A stretch of DNA of 64,000 bases, from positions 1,426,001 to 1,490,000 of the forward strand of contig AP025283.1 of NCBI GenBank assembly GCA_024347235.1, given 5' to 3'. Shown here piece by piece: positions 41,438 through 50,575 of the stretch; within the stretch, counting starts at the first letter, position 1, and each line of letters opens with the position of its first letter. Position numbers and translations under genes: made by a program. This DNA is from Aliamphritea spongicola (GTDB taxonomy: Bacteria; Pseudomonadota; Gammaproteobacteria; Pseudomonadales; Balneatricaceae). Under the pieces are notes generated by a model that saw only the letters and a list, made by a program, of their open reading frames with translations, did not search any database and had not been told where the DNA came from.

Positions 41438-42692
41438 TGTTGTTATTCCGTATTGCAGCGAAGAGTTTGCTTAACCGACGTACCTCAGTTGTGCTGACAA
41501 TCATCTCAATAGCCGTCAGCGTTGCATTATTACTGGGGGTCGAGAAGGTACGTGATCAGGCGAAACAGAGTTTTGCCAATACCATTTCCGGTACAGATCT
41601 GATCGTCGGTGCCCGCTCTGGATCTGTGCAGCTGTTGCTGTACTCCGTATTTCGTATCGGGGATGCCAGTAACAATATTACCTGGCAAAGTTATCAGGAC
41701 ATTGCCGGGCATTCCCGGGTCGCCTGGACCATTCCCATTTCACTGGGAGATTCCCACCGGGGCTATCGGGTGGTGGGAACCAATACCGATTACTTTAAAC
41801 ATTATAAATACGGCCGTAAGCAACCGCTGGTATTTACCGAAGGTCAGCAGTTCAGTGCACTGCATGATGTTGTACTGGGGGCGGAAGTGGCGGCGAAGCT
41901 GGGTTACCAGATGGGTGATGAGCTAGTGGTTGCCCATGGTACGGGTAATGCCAGTTTTGCCAAGCATGAAGATCAGCCATTTAAGGTCAGCGGGATTCTT
42001 GCGCCGACCGGTACACCGGTAGACCGGGCTCTGTATGTCAGCCTTGAAGCCATTGAAGCGATTCATGTGGATTGGCAGTCCGGTACCTATTTGCCGGGTT
42101 CCGGGGAACAGAACCTCTTGAGGCCAGAGACCTTCAGCCACAGGCGATTACGGCTATTATGGTTGGTCTGAAATCCAAAGTGGCAACCTTTCAGCTACAG
42201 AGAGCAGTTAATAATTACCGTAAAGAACCCTTACTGGCGATACTTCCCGGTGTGGCGTTACAGGAATTGTGGGGCATGCTGAATGTGGCGGAAAATGCCA
42301 TGCTGGTGATCTCTGCCTGTGTTGTATTTTCAGGACTGTTTGGCATGCTGACCGTATTATTAAGCGGATTAAATGAACGTCGGCGGGAAATGGCGATCTT
42401 ACGTTCAGTGGGTGCGCGTCCGGCGCACATTTACTGTTTGCTGGTGATGGAAACCTGCCTGCTGACTGTACTGGGAATACTGCTGGGGACCGGTTTGTTA
42501 TTTCTTGCGCTGGCGGCGGGGCTGAACTTTCTGGAAACCGAGTTCGGCCTGTATCTGCAGCTGACCTGGCTTAGCTTGCATGAACTGGGCTTGCTGGGGA
42601 TAATTTTTATCGCCGGTCTGTGTACTGGTCTGATACCTGGCTACCGGGCGTACCGTTATTCGCTGGCAGATGGTATGACAATCCGTATTTAA
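41437..42692 (+). CDS. FtsX-like ABC permease (one frameshift)
   Basis: About 418 residues. The MacB/FtsX topology is clear: an N-terminal helix (SVVLTIISIAVSVALLLGV), a long periplasmic domain, then three helices (AMLVISACVVFSGLFGMLTV, LLVMETCLLTVLGILLGTGL, LGLLGIIFIAGLCTGLIPG). NERRREMAILRSVGARP is the coupling motif to the ATPase. The break near 42110 costs one base. FtsX-type permeases more often act by mechanotransmission than by classical import. Confidence 0.85.
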
Positions 42693-42710
42693 CCGTTGTG
42701 GAGAAAATAA

Positions 42711-43264
42711 GTGTTTAAATTCTGTGTGTCCGGGTTATTGGCACTGTTACTGTCGGTATCGTTACCGCTAACAGCAAGTGCTGCAAACACTTTTAACGGC
42801 GAGCCGGTGGAAGAGCTTGACTGGGAAATGCTGATGCCGGCGGATTACAACATCGAAGCAATCTTTGCCGCGACAGCCAATCAGTACAGTACGCTTGATG
42901 ATTTTGACCCGTTAGCAGAAATTAAATTTAAAGCCCTGATGGAATCCCTGGCATCTGCGCCGGTAGTACCTGAAATGGACGGTAAAATGATCCGGATTCC
43001 CGGCTTTGTTGTGCCGCTCAGTGAAGAGGGTACCCGGGTAACAGAGTTTTTCTGGTGCCGTTCTTTGGCGCCTGTATTCATGTTCCGCCGCCACCGTCCA
43101 ACCAGATGATTCATGTTGAATTCGAGCCGGGTACCAATGTGGAAAACCTGTATGATGCGGTTTGGGTCACCGGTAAACTGAAGATCGCCACCGTAGCCCA
43201 TGATCTGGGCACAGCCGGTTACGTAATGGATGCTTTCCAGATCGAGCCTTATGAAGAAGGCTGA
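42711..43264 (+). CDS. Exported DUF3299 protein (one frameshift)
   Basis: About 185 residues with signal peptide LLALLLSVSLPLTASAA. DUF3299 features are ELDWEMLMP, GKMIRIPGFVVPLSEEGTRVTEFFLVPFFGACIHVPPPPSNQMI and AVWVTGKLKI. One C is missing near 43055. The GTG at 42711 has GGAG about 9 nt upstream. DUF3299 proteins accompany DUF2796/ABC zinc genes; the ACIHVPPPPSNQ loop may bind metal, which is inferred. Confidence 0.8.
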
Positions 43265-44182
43265 TCAGCTTTCGTTTGAGGCTAACTGCGAAGCCAGTTT
43301 TTCTTTATACAGTGCTAACTGTTTCTTCTGATAATTACGGGCATTCTGGCTGATCTTGCCGGTTTCGCCCGTAGTCATCCAGCGTTTGATACGGCCTGCA
43401 TCCCCGATCGGGGTGCGTTTGCCGTATGAATTCAGCAAGACCATTGCAACCTTCTCACCTTCCACTTCTGTCACCATGACCAGACAGCGGCCTGCAATGT
43501 CCAGATAGCCGGTTTTGGTGATATCAATGGGCCAGCTGCTGCGGTGTACCAGCGGGTTGGTATTGCCGTAGCCCAGCCGGTAGCGGGGGCCTTTGAAGTT
43601 AGCGGTGAACTGGCCGGTGGTACTGAATTCACGCAGCTTCGGATATTTGGCAGCCGCCAGTGCCATCTTTGCCAGATCTTTTGCTGTGGATACGTTATCC
43701 GGAGACAGACCACTTGAGTCGGCAAAGCGGGTTTTCGTCATACCTAAGCTGTCAGCTTTATCATTCATCGCCTGAATAAACGCCTTACTGCCGCCCGGAT
43801 AGTTAGTGGCAAGGCTCATAGATGCAAAGTTTTCAGACGACATAAGCGCAATTCGCAGTGCGTCTTTACGGCGCAGGCGGGAATCAATACGGATCCGGCT
43901 GTAATAATTGTTGATGGCTTCTTTATCGGCTTTGGTAAACGTAATGTACTCGTTGAGATCCTGTTCGGCATCGAGAATGACCATGGCGGTCATAATCTTG
44001 GTGACCGAGGCGATCGGTACGATCATGTCGGCGTTTTTTAACAGCACAGGATCAGATTCATTTTCGGTGGCAACAGCAACGCTGACAGAGGCTAGTTGTG
44101 GGAGTTTTTCGGAGGAGGGCTGGGAGCCAGCCTGGATGCAGGCACTGAAAAAGAGAATCGTCAGAATAAGTGCTGATCGCAT
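43265..44182 (-). CDS. pbpG: D-alanyl-D-alanine endopeptidase (PBP7-like)
   Basis: Intact at about 305 residues. Serine acyl-enzyme motifs are complete: SVTK (IASVTKIMTAMVI), SEN (MSSENFASMSL) and KTG (DITKTGYLDIAG). It trims peptidoglycan cross-links in the periplasm. The ATG at 44182 gives MRSALILTILFFSACIQAG, a signal sequence with a possible lipobox Cys (FSAC). The longer ORF starting at 44338 would bury this signal peptide and is rejected. Confidence 0.85.
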   Translation of the reverse strand: MRSALILTILFFSACIQAGSQPSSEKLPQLASVSVAVATENESDPVLLKNADMIVPIASVTKIMTAMVILDAEQDLNEYITFTKADKEAINNYYSRIRIDSRLRRKDALRIALMSSENFASMSLATNYPGGSKAFIQAMNDKADSLGMTKTRFADSSGLSPDNVSTAKDLAKMALAAAKYPKLREFSTTGQFTANFKGPRYRLGYGNTNPLVHRSSWPIDITKTGYLDIAGRCLVMVTEVEGEKVAMVLLNSYGKRTPIGDAGRIKRWMTTGETGKISQNARNYQKKQLALYKEKLASQLASNES

Positions 44183-44461
44183 AGTTATAGCCTTTGTACA
44201 CGTGTTAGAAGTTGTTATTGCACGAGGTGCAGTATTAATGCACTGATGTAAAGAAAAACCATACACCTCTAAATATACCCAGTTTGGTGAATAAGGAAAG
44301 GTTTTATTAGGTTTTTGTACAGTATTGACGTGTTTCAACCTCCATAGTTTCAGTTTGGTTTCTGTGCTGAGCGGTCAGACCGGTCGGTAATTTTTCAGAA
44401 TTTACACACTTATTTGCGTAACATTGCCGGTTTTACTGCGCGAGTTTACGGAGCATTATCA

Positions 44462-45395
44462 GTGGAACAGATCGTCCCGTTAATTTTAGAGTCCGGCCGG
44501 ACCGCCATTGATATGGCGCTTTATCTGTTAATGCCTGTAATGGTTGTTATGCTGGCGCTGATGAAGTTGCTGGAAGCCAAGGGGTACTGGCCTTTGTGGC
44601 GAACAGACTGTCACCGCTGTTAAAGCTTTTCGGTATTCCGGATGGGCGTATTTGCCATCGTCAAAATTCTGTTTGTCAGTTTTTCAGCCCCGGTTGCTAC
44701 CCTGGCCGTGATGGATAAAGACGGCACCGCCCGGCGTTCCATTGCAGCAACGCTGGCGGCGGTGCTGACACTTTCCCAGGCGAATGTCGTATTCCCGCTT
44801 GCAGCGGTTGGGCTGGATCTGGGCATGATGATGCTGACGTCGGTCATTGGCGGGCTGGTGGCAGCCAGTGCCACGTACTACTGGTTTGCCAGGCAGCCGG
44901 TTTGGCAAGACGGGAATCAGGAAGATCAGTCGGTGGAAGCCGCCCGGAAAACACCGAAAAGTATCATGCAGATTATGTCTGATGGTGGTCAGGAAGGTAT
45001 CAAGATTGTCATCAGCTCAATTCCGTTACTGATACTGGCAATCTTACTGGTGAATGTACTGAAGCTCACCGGCGCCATAGAGGGAATCACCTGGTTGTTG
45101 TCTCCTTACTGGAATTACTGGCATTGCCGGAAGCCGCCGTGCTGCCAATCGTGACCAAGTTCATTGCCGGCGGAACAGCCATGATGGGGGTGACCCTGGA
45201 CCTGCTGGATCAGGGATTGCTGACTGTTACGGATCTTAACCGTATCGCCGGTTTTGCCATTAACCCCTTTGATGTGGTGGGTGTAGCAATCATCATTTCT
45301 GCCGGTGCCCGTGTCCGGCAGGTGGCTAAAGCCGCCATCATGGGAGCAACGGTGGGTGTCCTGGTCAGGGGGTGCTACATTTGCTGATCTTCTGA
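44462..45395 (+). CDS. Gate-domain (nucleoside-recognition) membrane protein, frameshifted
   Basis: About 312 residues with many helices and two Gate-type repeats (PVMVVMLALMKLLEAKGVLAF, KILFVSFSAPVATLAVMDKDG, then VTKFIAGGTAMMGVTLDLL). These Pfam Gate domains occur in nucleoside transporters, YjiG/YjiH-like and spore-maturation proteins; the substrate is unknown. The GTG at 44462 has CGGAG upstream. Bases are missing near 44583, 44640 (two), 45110 and 45372. The repaired C-terminus reads VRGVLHLLIF. Confidence 0.7.
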
Positions 45396-45416
45396 GCAGT
45401 AAAGGAAAGGTGCATC

Positions 45417-45770
45417 ATGGGCCAGGTGTATTCAGGTCAGTGTCATTGCGGTGCTGTGAAGTTTGAGGTGAATACGGATCTGCAGCCTGTCGTTCGCTGT
45501 AACTGTTCACTGTGCCGTCGCAAGGGTGCGCTGATGCACCGTACCGAACAGGAAAACTTCACCCTGCTAAAAGGTGCTGAAAACCTTGGCTGTTACCAGT
45601 TTCATACCCATAAGGCGGAACACTACTTCTGTAAAACCTGTGGAATTTATACTCATCACAGACCACGTATGAATCCGGCGCTGGTTGGCGTGAATGTGGG
45701 CTGCCTGGACGGCGTCGACAGCGCGTTGTTGCCGGACGCGGAACTGATTGACGGTGCTTCATTCGACTAG
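45417..45770 (+). CDS. GFA family zinc protein
   Basis: Intact at 117 residues. Zinc ligands are SGQCHCGAVKFEV, RCNCSLCRRKGAL and FCKTCGIYTHHRP. It shares the fold of formaldehyde-activating enzyme, with no proven activity. It differs clearly from the GFA protein at 38880, so the two are not a recent duplication. Confidence 0.82.
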   Translation: MGQVYSGQCHCGAVKFEVNTDLQPVVRCNCSLCRRKGALMHRTEQENFTLLKGAENLGCYQFHTHKAEHYFCKTCGIYTHHRPRMNPALVGVNVGCLDGVDSALLPDAELIDGASFD

Positions 45771-45985
45771 CCGTTCCGGCTGGTTGTTTGACGGGGCACA
45801 GGTGCGGTGATTGCCGCAGTCTTTTCCGGGCTCACTTAATTTGTATCAGTATCTGGCCTGATTACAGACTTTTCTCCGGCCGTTAACTTACTGACGGTTT
45901 AAAAATTGAAAAACTGGGTAGCGACTGCTGCCGGGTGTACACTTTTTGCTGAATTCAAAATAAGAACCTTTAAAAGAAACGAAGT

Positions 45986-47131
45986 GTGTATATAGATTCC
46001 AAACTGCCGAACGTCGGTACTACTATCTTTACCCGGATGTCGCAACTGGCGGCAGAAAAGGGTGCAATCAATCTTTCCCAGGGCTTTCCGGATTTTGACT
46101 GCCCGGATGAATTACGCGAGCGGGTGAACTTTTATTTGCGTCAGGGGCTGAATCAGTATGCGCCGATGACCGGTGCGCCTTCTTTACGGCAGGCCATCGC
46201 CGGTAAAGTGCAGCGCTGTTACGGGGTACTGCCCTGTGCGGAGACAGAAATCACTGTCACCAGCGGTGCAACTGAAGCTATTTTTGCGGCGATCAGTGCT
46301 GTTGTCAGACCCGGAGATGAAGTCATTGTCTTTGACCCTGCGTATGACAGTTATGAGCCTGCTGTTGAACTGAACGGTGGCACGACGGTGCACTTACAGC
46401 TCAACAGCGAAGACTTCAGCCTGCCGCTGGAATCACTGGGGCGGGCGATTAATGACCGTACCCGAATGGTGATTATTAATTCACCCCATAATCCAAGCGG
46501 CGCGGTGCTCACTCAGGCAGAGCTGGACGGGCTGGAAGCCCTGTTGGCCGGCACTGACATACTGTTACTCAGTGATGAAGTCTATGAACATATTTATTTT
46601 ACCGGCCATCAGCATCACAGTGTGCTGACCCGGTCGGCTCTGGCTGCGCGCAGTTTTGTGGTGTCTTCATTTGGCAAAACCCTGCATACCACCGGTTGGA
46701 AATTGGGGTACTGTGTGGCGCCGGCTGAACTGAGTAAAGAATTGCGTAAGGTGCATCAGTATCTGACCTTCAGTTCGGTGCATCCTATGCAATGTGCGGT
46801 GGCCGATTACCTACAGGCACAGCCGGAACATTACCTGCAGTTGCCGGCGTTTTATGAGGCCAAACGTGATCTGTTCTGCTCACTGATGAAACAGAGCCGG
46901 TTTACCTTTACGGAGACTGCGGGCACCTATTTTCAGCTGATGGATTATTCAGCGATTGATAATCAGCGTGATGATGTTGAGTTTGCTGACTGGCTGACAG
47001 AGCAAGGCGTAGCGGCGATTCCTGTTTCGGTGTTTTATCAGCAACCACCGGCGCAGAAACTTATCCGTTTCTGTTTTGCCAAAGAAGACAATACCCTTGA
47101 GAAGGCTGCGGAAATATTATGCAAAATCTAG
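45986..47131 (+). CDS. Methionine aminotransferase (YbdL-like, PLP)
   Basis: Intact at 381 residues. Class I aminotransferase: INLSQGFPDFDCP, TVTSGATEAIFAAI, NSPHNPSGAVL, LLSDEVYEHIYF and the PLP lysine in SSFGKTLHTTGWKLGY. It starts with GTG. YbdL/MtnE-type enzymes transaminate 4-methylthio-2-oxobutanoate to methionine, with glutamine as donor in coupled systems. It overlaps the following omega-amidase-like gene by 13 bp, which supports that reaction. Confidence 0.85.
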   Translation: MYIDSKLPNVGTTIFTRMSQLAAEKGAINLSQGFPDFDCPDELRERVNFYLRQGLNQYAPMTGAPSLRQAIAGKVQRCYGVLPCAETEITVTSGATEAIFAAISAVVRPGDEVIVFDPAYDSYEPAVELNGGTTVHLQLNSEDFSLPLESLGRAINDRTRMVIINSPHNPSGAVLTQAELDGLEALLAGTDILLLSDEVYEHIYFTGHQHHSVLTRSALAARSFVVSSFGKTLHTTGWKLGYCVAPAELSKELRKVHQYLTFSSVHPMQCAVADYLQAQPEHYLQLPAFYEAKRDLFCSLMKQSRFTFTETAGTYFQLMDYSAIDNQRDDVEFADWLTEQGVAAIPVSVFYQQPPAQKLIRFCFAKEDNTLEKAAEILCKI

Positions 47132-47912
47132 TTCAGGAAGAATTGACGGTGGTGTTGGTTCAGCCGGATATCAAATGGCAGAACCCTGTACAGAACTGTG
47201 ACATGTATGCTCGCTTGCTGGATGAGCATTCAGCCAGTGCGGATGTGATCGTGTTGCCGGAAATGTTTGCCACCGGCTTTTCGATGGACAGTCGTAAGGC
47301 TGCTCAGACAATGGACGGTGATACCATTGTCTGGATGAAAGAGCAGGCTGCACAGCGTGATGCAGCAATCACTGGCAGCCTGGCAATTATCGAAAACGGT
47401 GAATACTACAACCGGATGCTGTGGGTGGAACCGGACGGCAAAGTGCTGCACTACGATAAACGGCATCTGTTCCGGATGGCCGGTGAGCATGAACGCTATC
47501 AGAGCGGCCAGGAACGGGTGATCGTTAATTTCCGTGGCTGGGATATCTTACTGCAGGTTTGTTATGACCTGCGCTTCCCGGTCTATTCACGTAACCGCAA
47601 TGATTATGATCTGGCGCTGTATGTGGCTAATTGGCCGGCTGTCCGCCGCTATCCGTGGCGCACGTTGCTGGCGGCCCGGGCAATTGAAAACCTTTGCTAT
47701 GTTGCCGGTGTTAACCGGGTAGGGACGGATGCTAACGAACTGGAATACAGTGGCGACAGCATGCTGCTGGATTTTAAAGGTGAAGTGCTGTGTGATTACA
47801 TGCAGGGCAAGGTGTTCTGCGCCAGTAATACCTTATCAAAAGTGATTTACTGGCGTTTCGTGAACAATTTCCTGCTTATCAGGATGCGGACGACTTCAGT
47901 CTGAACCTGTAA
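47119..47912 (+). CDS. Nitrilase-superfamily omega-amidase (YafV-like), one frameshift
   Basis: About 264 residues. The nitrilase triad is Glu in VLPEMFATGFSM, Lys in YDKRHLFRMAGEH and Cys in LLQVCYDLRFPVYSRN. YafV/Nit2 enzymes hydrolyse 2-oxoglutaramate or 2-oxosuccinamate. The break near 47840 (four A that should be five) gives SKSDLLAFREQFPAYQDADDFSLNL. It pulls the preceding aminotransferase reaction forward by removing its 2-oxoglutaramate product. Confidence 0.87.
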
Positions 47913-47915
47913 TGA

Positions 47916-48401
47916 TCAGTGAAGGTGACGGCGCAGACGCTTCTGATAAGTGTCTGTTTCTGTCAGGCAGTCCTGATAACCTTCAAATGCGCCGTGCTGG
48001 TGGCTGTGCTGTTTCAGCCGCTGCACAGATTCCTGCAAATTCAGACTGAGCGGATAGTACTCAGCAGCACTGCCTTTGGCCAGGTCGATCAGCCGGTAGT
48101 GAATAGACAGCAGAAAATGCAGTTCCAGGTCAGTACGGCCACTGCGGCGACAGCACCCTGCAAGCCGGTGACCCGCAGTAATAAAATGTGTCAGATGGGC
48201 AAAATCCTGCTGATTTTTCTGGCAGTCAAACACCAGCCATTCCGCAGCTTCAAAGCTGCAGCCTAAAACACGAAAAGCATCAGCCCACTGTTCAGCCTGA
48301 AGAAAATCATCACCCTGACGCATCCACTCATGCCAGTGGCTGAGTACCTGAGTTTCATCCTGAAGAAGCTGCTGGCGATGGGTTTCGCAAAGAAAGCGCA
48401 T
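47916..48401 (-). CDS. Unknown protein behind a Fur box
   Basis: I do not recognise this 161-residue family with confidence. It begins MRFLCETHRQQLLQDETQVLSHWHE-like and is mostly helical, with TPR-like spacing (LQAEQWADAFRVLGCSFEAAEWLVF). It is rich in His, Gln and Trp and has Cys at several sites, but no signal peptide. ATG 48401 is preferred to the longer ORF from 48470, since the latter would run through the Fur box. The position suggests expression under iron limitation. Confidence 0.6.
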   Translation of the reverse strand: MRFLCETHRQQLLQDETQVLSHWHEWMRQGDDFLQAEQWADAFRVLGCSFEAAEWLVFDCQKNQQDFAHLTHFITAGHRLAGCCRRSGRTDLELHFLLSIHYRLIDLAKGSAAEYYPLSLNLQESVQRLKQHSHQHGAFEGYQDCLTETDTYQKRLRRHLH

Positions 48402-48423
48402 AATTAATTTCCGTAAATCTAAA

Positions 48424-48438
48424 TGATAACGATTATCA
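48424..48438 (-). promoter_or_regulatory. Fur box
   Basis: TGATAACGATTATCA fits the 7-1-7 Fur consensus TGATAATNATTATCA with one mismatch. It is 22 bp upstream of the 48401 start codon. Confidence 0.85.
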
Positions 48439-48825
48439 TATTTATGTAATTGCAAAGTGTAAAGTGACATATGTCATTTTTGCGTGTCTTAAGGGTATGT
48501 ACGGGAAAAAATTTCAAAATGGGTTTTGTTGTAATCGCAACTGACCACTTGGTAAAAGCCGGGCTATCAGGTGTATAACAGCGCTGAACATGCCGCTAAC
48601 CTCTGAAAAAATGTTACTTTGATAATGGGTGAAATGTTTTAATTTTGATATAACTAATTGAAATATTGGAATTAAATATTCAAAAAAGTTGTAAATACCA
48701 GGTTCTGAACAATACTTACTAGCAACGTTTTTATGGAATGGACTCGGGCTGAGACCGGTATCTGTTACCGGGTGATTCAGGTTTGAAGTGTGAGTTGCAG
48801 CTCTGGCCGGGTATGGGGGTGATGT
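48439..48825. other. 387-bp AT-rich intergenic region
   Basis: No convincing ORF, RNA gene or long repeat is visible. It must hold the promoters of the divergent Fur-box gene and the PhnA-like gene; AT tracts lie at 48600-48720. Confidence 0.4.
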
Positions 48826-49226
48826 ATGTCCAGAGGACATGCCAGACACTACGAAGGTCACCATGGCCTGTCGGTGTTCGGAAAAGATTTAGTGCGCCGC
48901 TGCAGCGCACACTGCGAACTGTGTGATGCGCAGGGGTTAAACTGTCGGTATTTGAAGTGCCGCCGGTCCTCACTGAGCCCGATTATGATCACTGCATTAT
49001 GATCTGTGATACCTGTCAGAAACAGATCATGCGACCCAGACTGATCGATCACAATCACTGGCGTTGTCTGAATAATTCAATCTGGAGTGAAGTAACGCCG
49101 GTGAAAATGTTGTCGGTGGCGATGCTGCGGTACATTAACCAGCAGCATGCCTGGCCGGGTGCTCTGCTGGAACAGGTGTATCTGGATGCTGATGAAAGCT
49201 GGGTTGAACAGATTGAAATTTGTTAA
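48826..49226 (+). CDS. PhnA-like zinc-ribbon protein (one frameshift)
   Basis: About 134 residues. Two Cys pairs form a zinc ribbon: RRCSAHCELCDAQG near the N-terminus and CIMICDTCQKQI in the middle. One G is missing near 48935; the repaired bridge reads GVKLSVFEVPPVLTEPDYDHC. SEVTPVKMLSVAMLR and a Trp-rich end follow. The pattern resembles PhnA-domain proteins, whose function is unsettled despite the name. Confidence 0.65.
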
Positions 49227-49413
49227 TTCAGATTTTTTGTCATTTTTGCTGATCTAAAAACCGCTTACAAATCAGTCATGCGTACATTTCAATCAATGCC
49301 TTAGCGCTGTCTTAGCTATTAGCAAATAACAAACTGATTTAATTTAGGCCTTAAGTATTCCCGGCGGGGGTCGATAACCCGGCTATCGAATACAAACTTA
49401 CAGGGCCAGCACG

Positions 49414-50256
49414 ATGGACATTTCACAACTACCGTCCTCGAATTTATTCAGTCATCCGTTTTCTTCAGACCGGGCCGAAGGGCGCAATGAGCGTTCCGAA
49501 GCCAATGTCCGTGCTCAGTCTGAAGGTGTGTCCCGTAGCGGAAATTCTCAGGCTGTTGCTGCTTCAGAACGGTTTACCTCCGCAGAAAGCTTTTCCCTGA
49601 CACTGGAAACCAAAGAAGGTGATAAGGTCACTATTCAGTTCAGTGGTCAGGACAGTTTCAGTGCCAGCATTGCCGGTGTAAAGAACCAGAATGGCCAGGC
49701 TGCCAGCGTGATGCTTGAGCAATCATCCAGCAGCTCATTTGGTTTCAGCGTTGAAGGCGACCTGAATGCTGACGAACTGGATGCCATTACCAATCTGGTT
49801 AAAGACATGACTGGCATTGCCAATGATTTCTTCTCCGGTAATGTACAGGATGCATTCAATACCGCGGCTAACTATCAGATGGACGGTGCAGAACTGGCCT
49901 CTATGGATTTCCAGCTGACCCGTAGCCAGACCTACACCAGTACAGCAATGTATGAAAATGTGCAGCAGATGAATGACCCGGGCTATGGCCTGCAGGGGCT
50001 GCAGCCATTACGTGAAGGCCTGACAGAGCAACTGGATAACGCCCACCAGATTATGCAGGACGCGACCGACTTTACCCGTTCGTTGCTGAACAGCCTGATC
50101 GAGCAGGATGGCCGTTATACCGAAGCGAATAACGAAGCTCAGCAGCAGTTGCAGAATAATCTGTCACTGCTGGATTCCATGCTGGCAAACCTCGGTACCC
50201 AATCTGGGGATGAAACCCAAACACAAGGGAGCCAAACAGTCAAGCCTGAGCTATGA
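49414..50256 (+). CDS. DUF5610-like protein of unknown function
   Basis: Intact at 280 residues, no signal peptide or membrane helix. The N-terminal ~55 residues are polar and Ser-rich. The middle (SFSLTLETKEGDKVTIQFSG, SFGFSVEGDLNADELDAITN, LVKDMTGIANDFFSGNVQDAF) resembles the DUF5610 pattern, but this is from memory, not a search. The C-terminus is Gln/Asn-rich coiled coil. A strong terminator follows, so it is monocistronic. Confidence 0.55.
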   Translation: MDISQLPSSNLFSHPFSSDRAEGRNERSEANVRAQSEGVSRSGNSQAVAASERFTSAESFSLTLETKEGDKVTIQFSGQDSFSASIAGVKNQNGQAASVMLEQSSSSSFGFSVEGDLNADELDAITNLVKDMTGIANDFFSGNVQDAFNTAANYQMDGAELASMDFQLTRSQTYTSTAMYENVQQMNDPGYGLQGLQPLREGLTEQLDNAHQIMQDATDFTRSLLNSLIEQDGRYTEANNEAQQQLQNNLSLLDSMLANLGTQSGDETQTQGSQTVKPEL

Positions 50257-50382
50257 TGAATTTATCTACAATGAAGCAGACACAATAAACGGCAACTTTC
50301 ACTGAACGCCGTCCAGTCTGCTTCCGTAAACCGGAATTTTCCTGGGACTGTTGAGGGCGATAAACCTTTGATCGTTGCTTAT

Positions 50383-50407
50383 AACCGCACAAATGTGCGG
50401 TTTTTTT
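50383..50407 (+). terminator. Terminator in the 50257-50575 intergenic region
   Basis: AACCGCAC / GTGCGGTT forms an 8-bp perfect stem with loop AAAT and seven T. The rest of this 319-bp gap shows nothing but the hrpB promoter area. Confidence 0.9.
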
Positions 50408-50575
50408 GCCAGTAATTTTTCAACTTCTGTGAGGCTGGAAAGACTCTTTCGGGTGAGAAAACTTCACCTGTGAGAATATGACTTTTCCTGCAGGTTATTT
50501 TCTGAATGCTTTGGCTACCCCTGATACAATGCTGCAAGTCTGATTTATCCGCCTGTAACTCAACACTGACCTGTT

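Noticed and set aside
39818..43264. Lipoprotein-sorting (Lol) system
   Set aside because: The ATPase and permease are LolD/FtsX-like, but there is no LolC/LolE pair and the neighbours are zinc-type DUF2796 and DUF3299 genes.
44183..44338. Upstream start of the PBP7-like gene
   Set aside because: It would add 52 residues of unlikely composition ahead of a clear signal peptide beginning at 44182.
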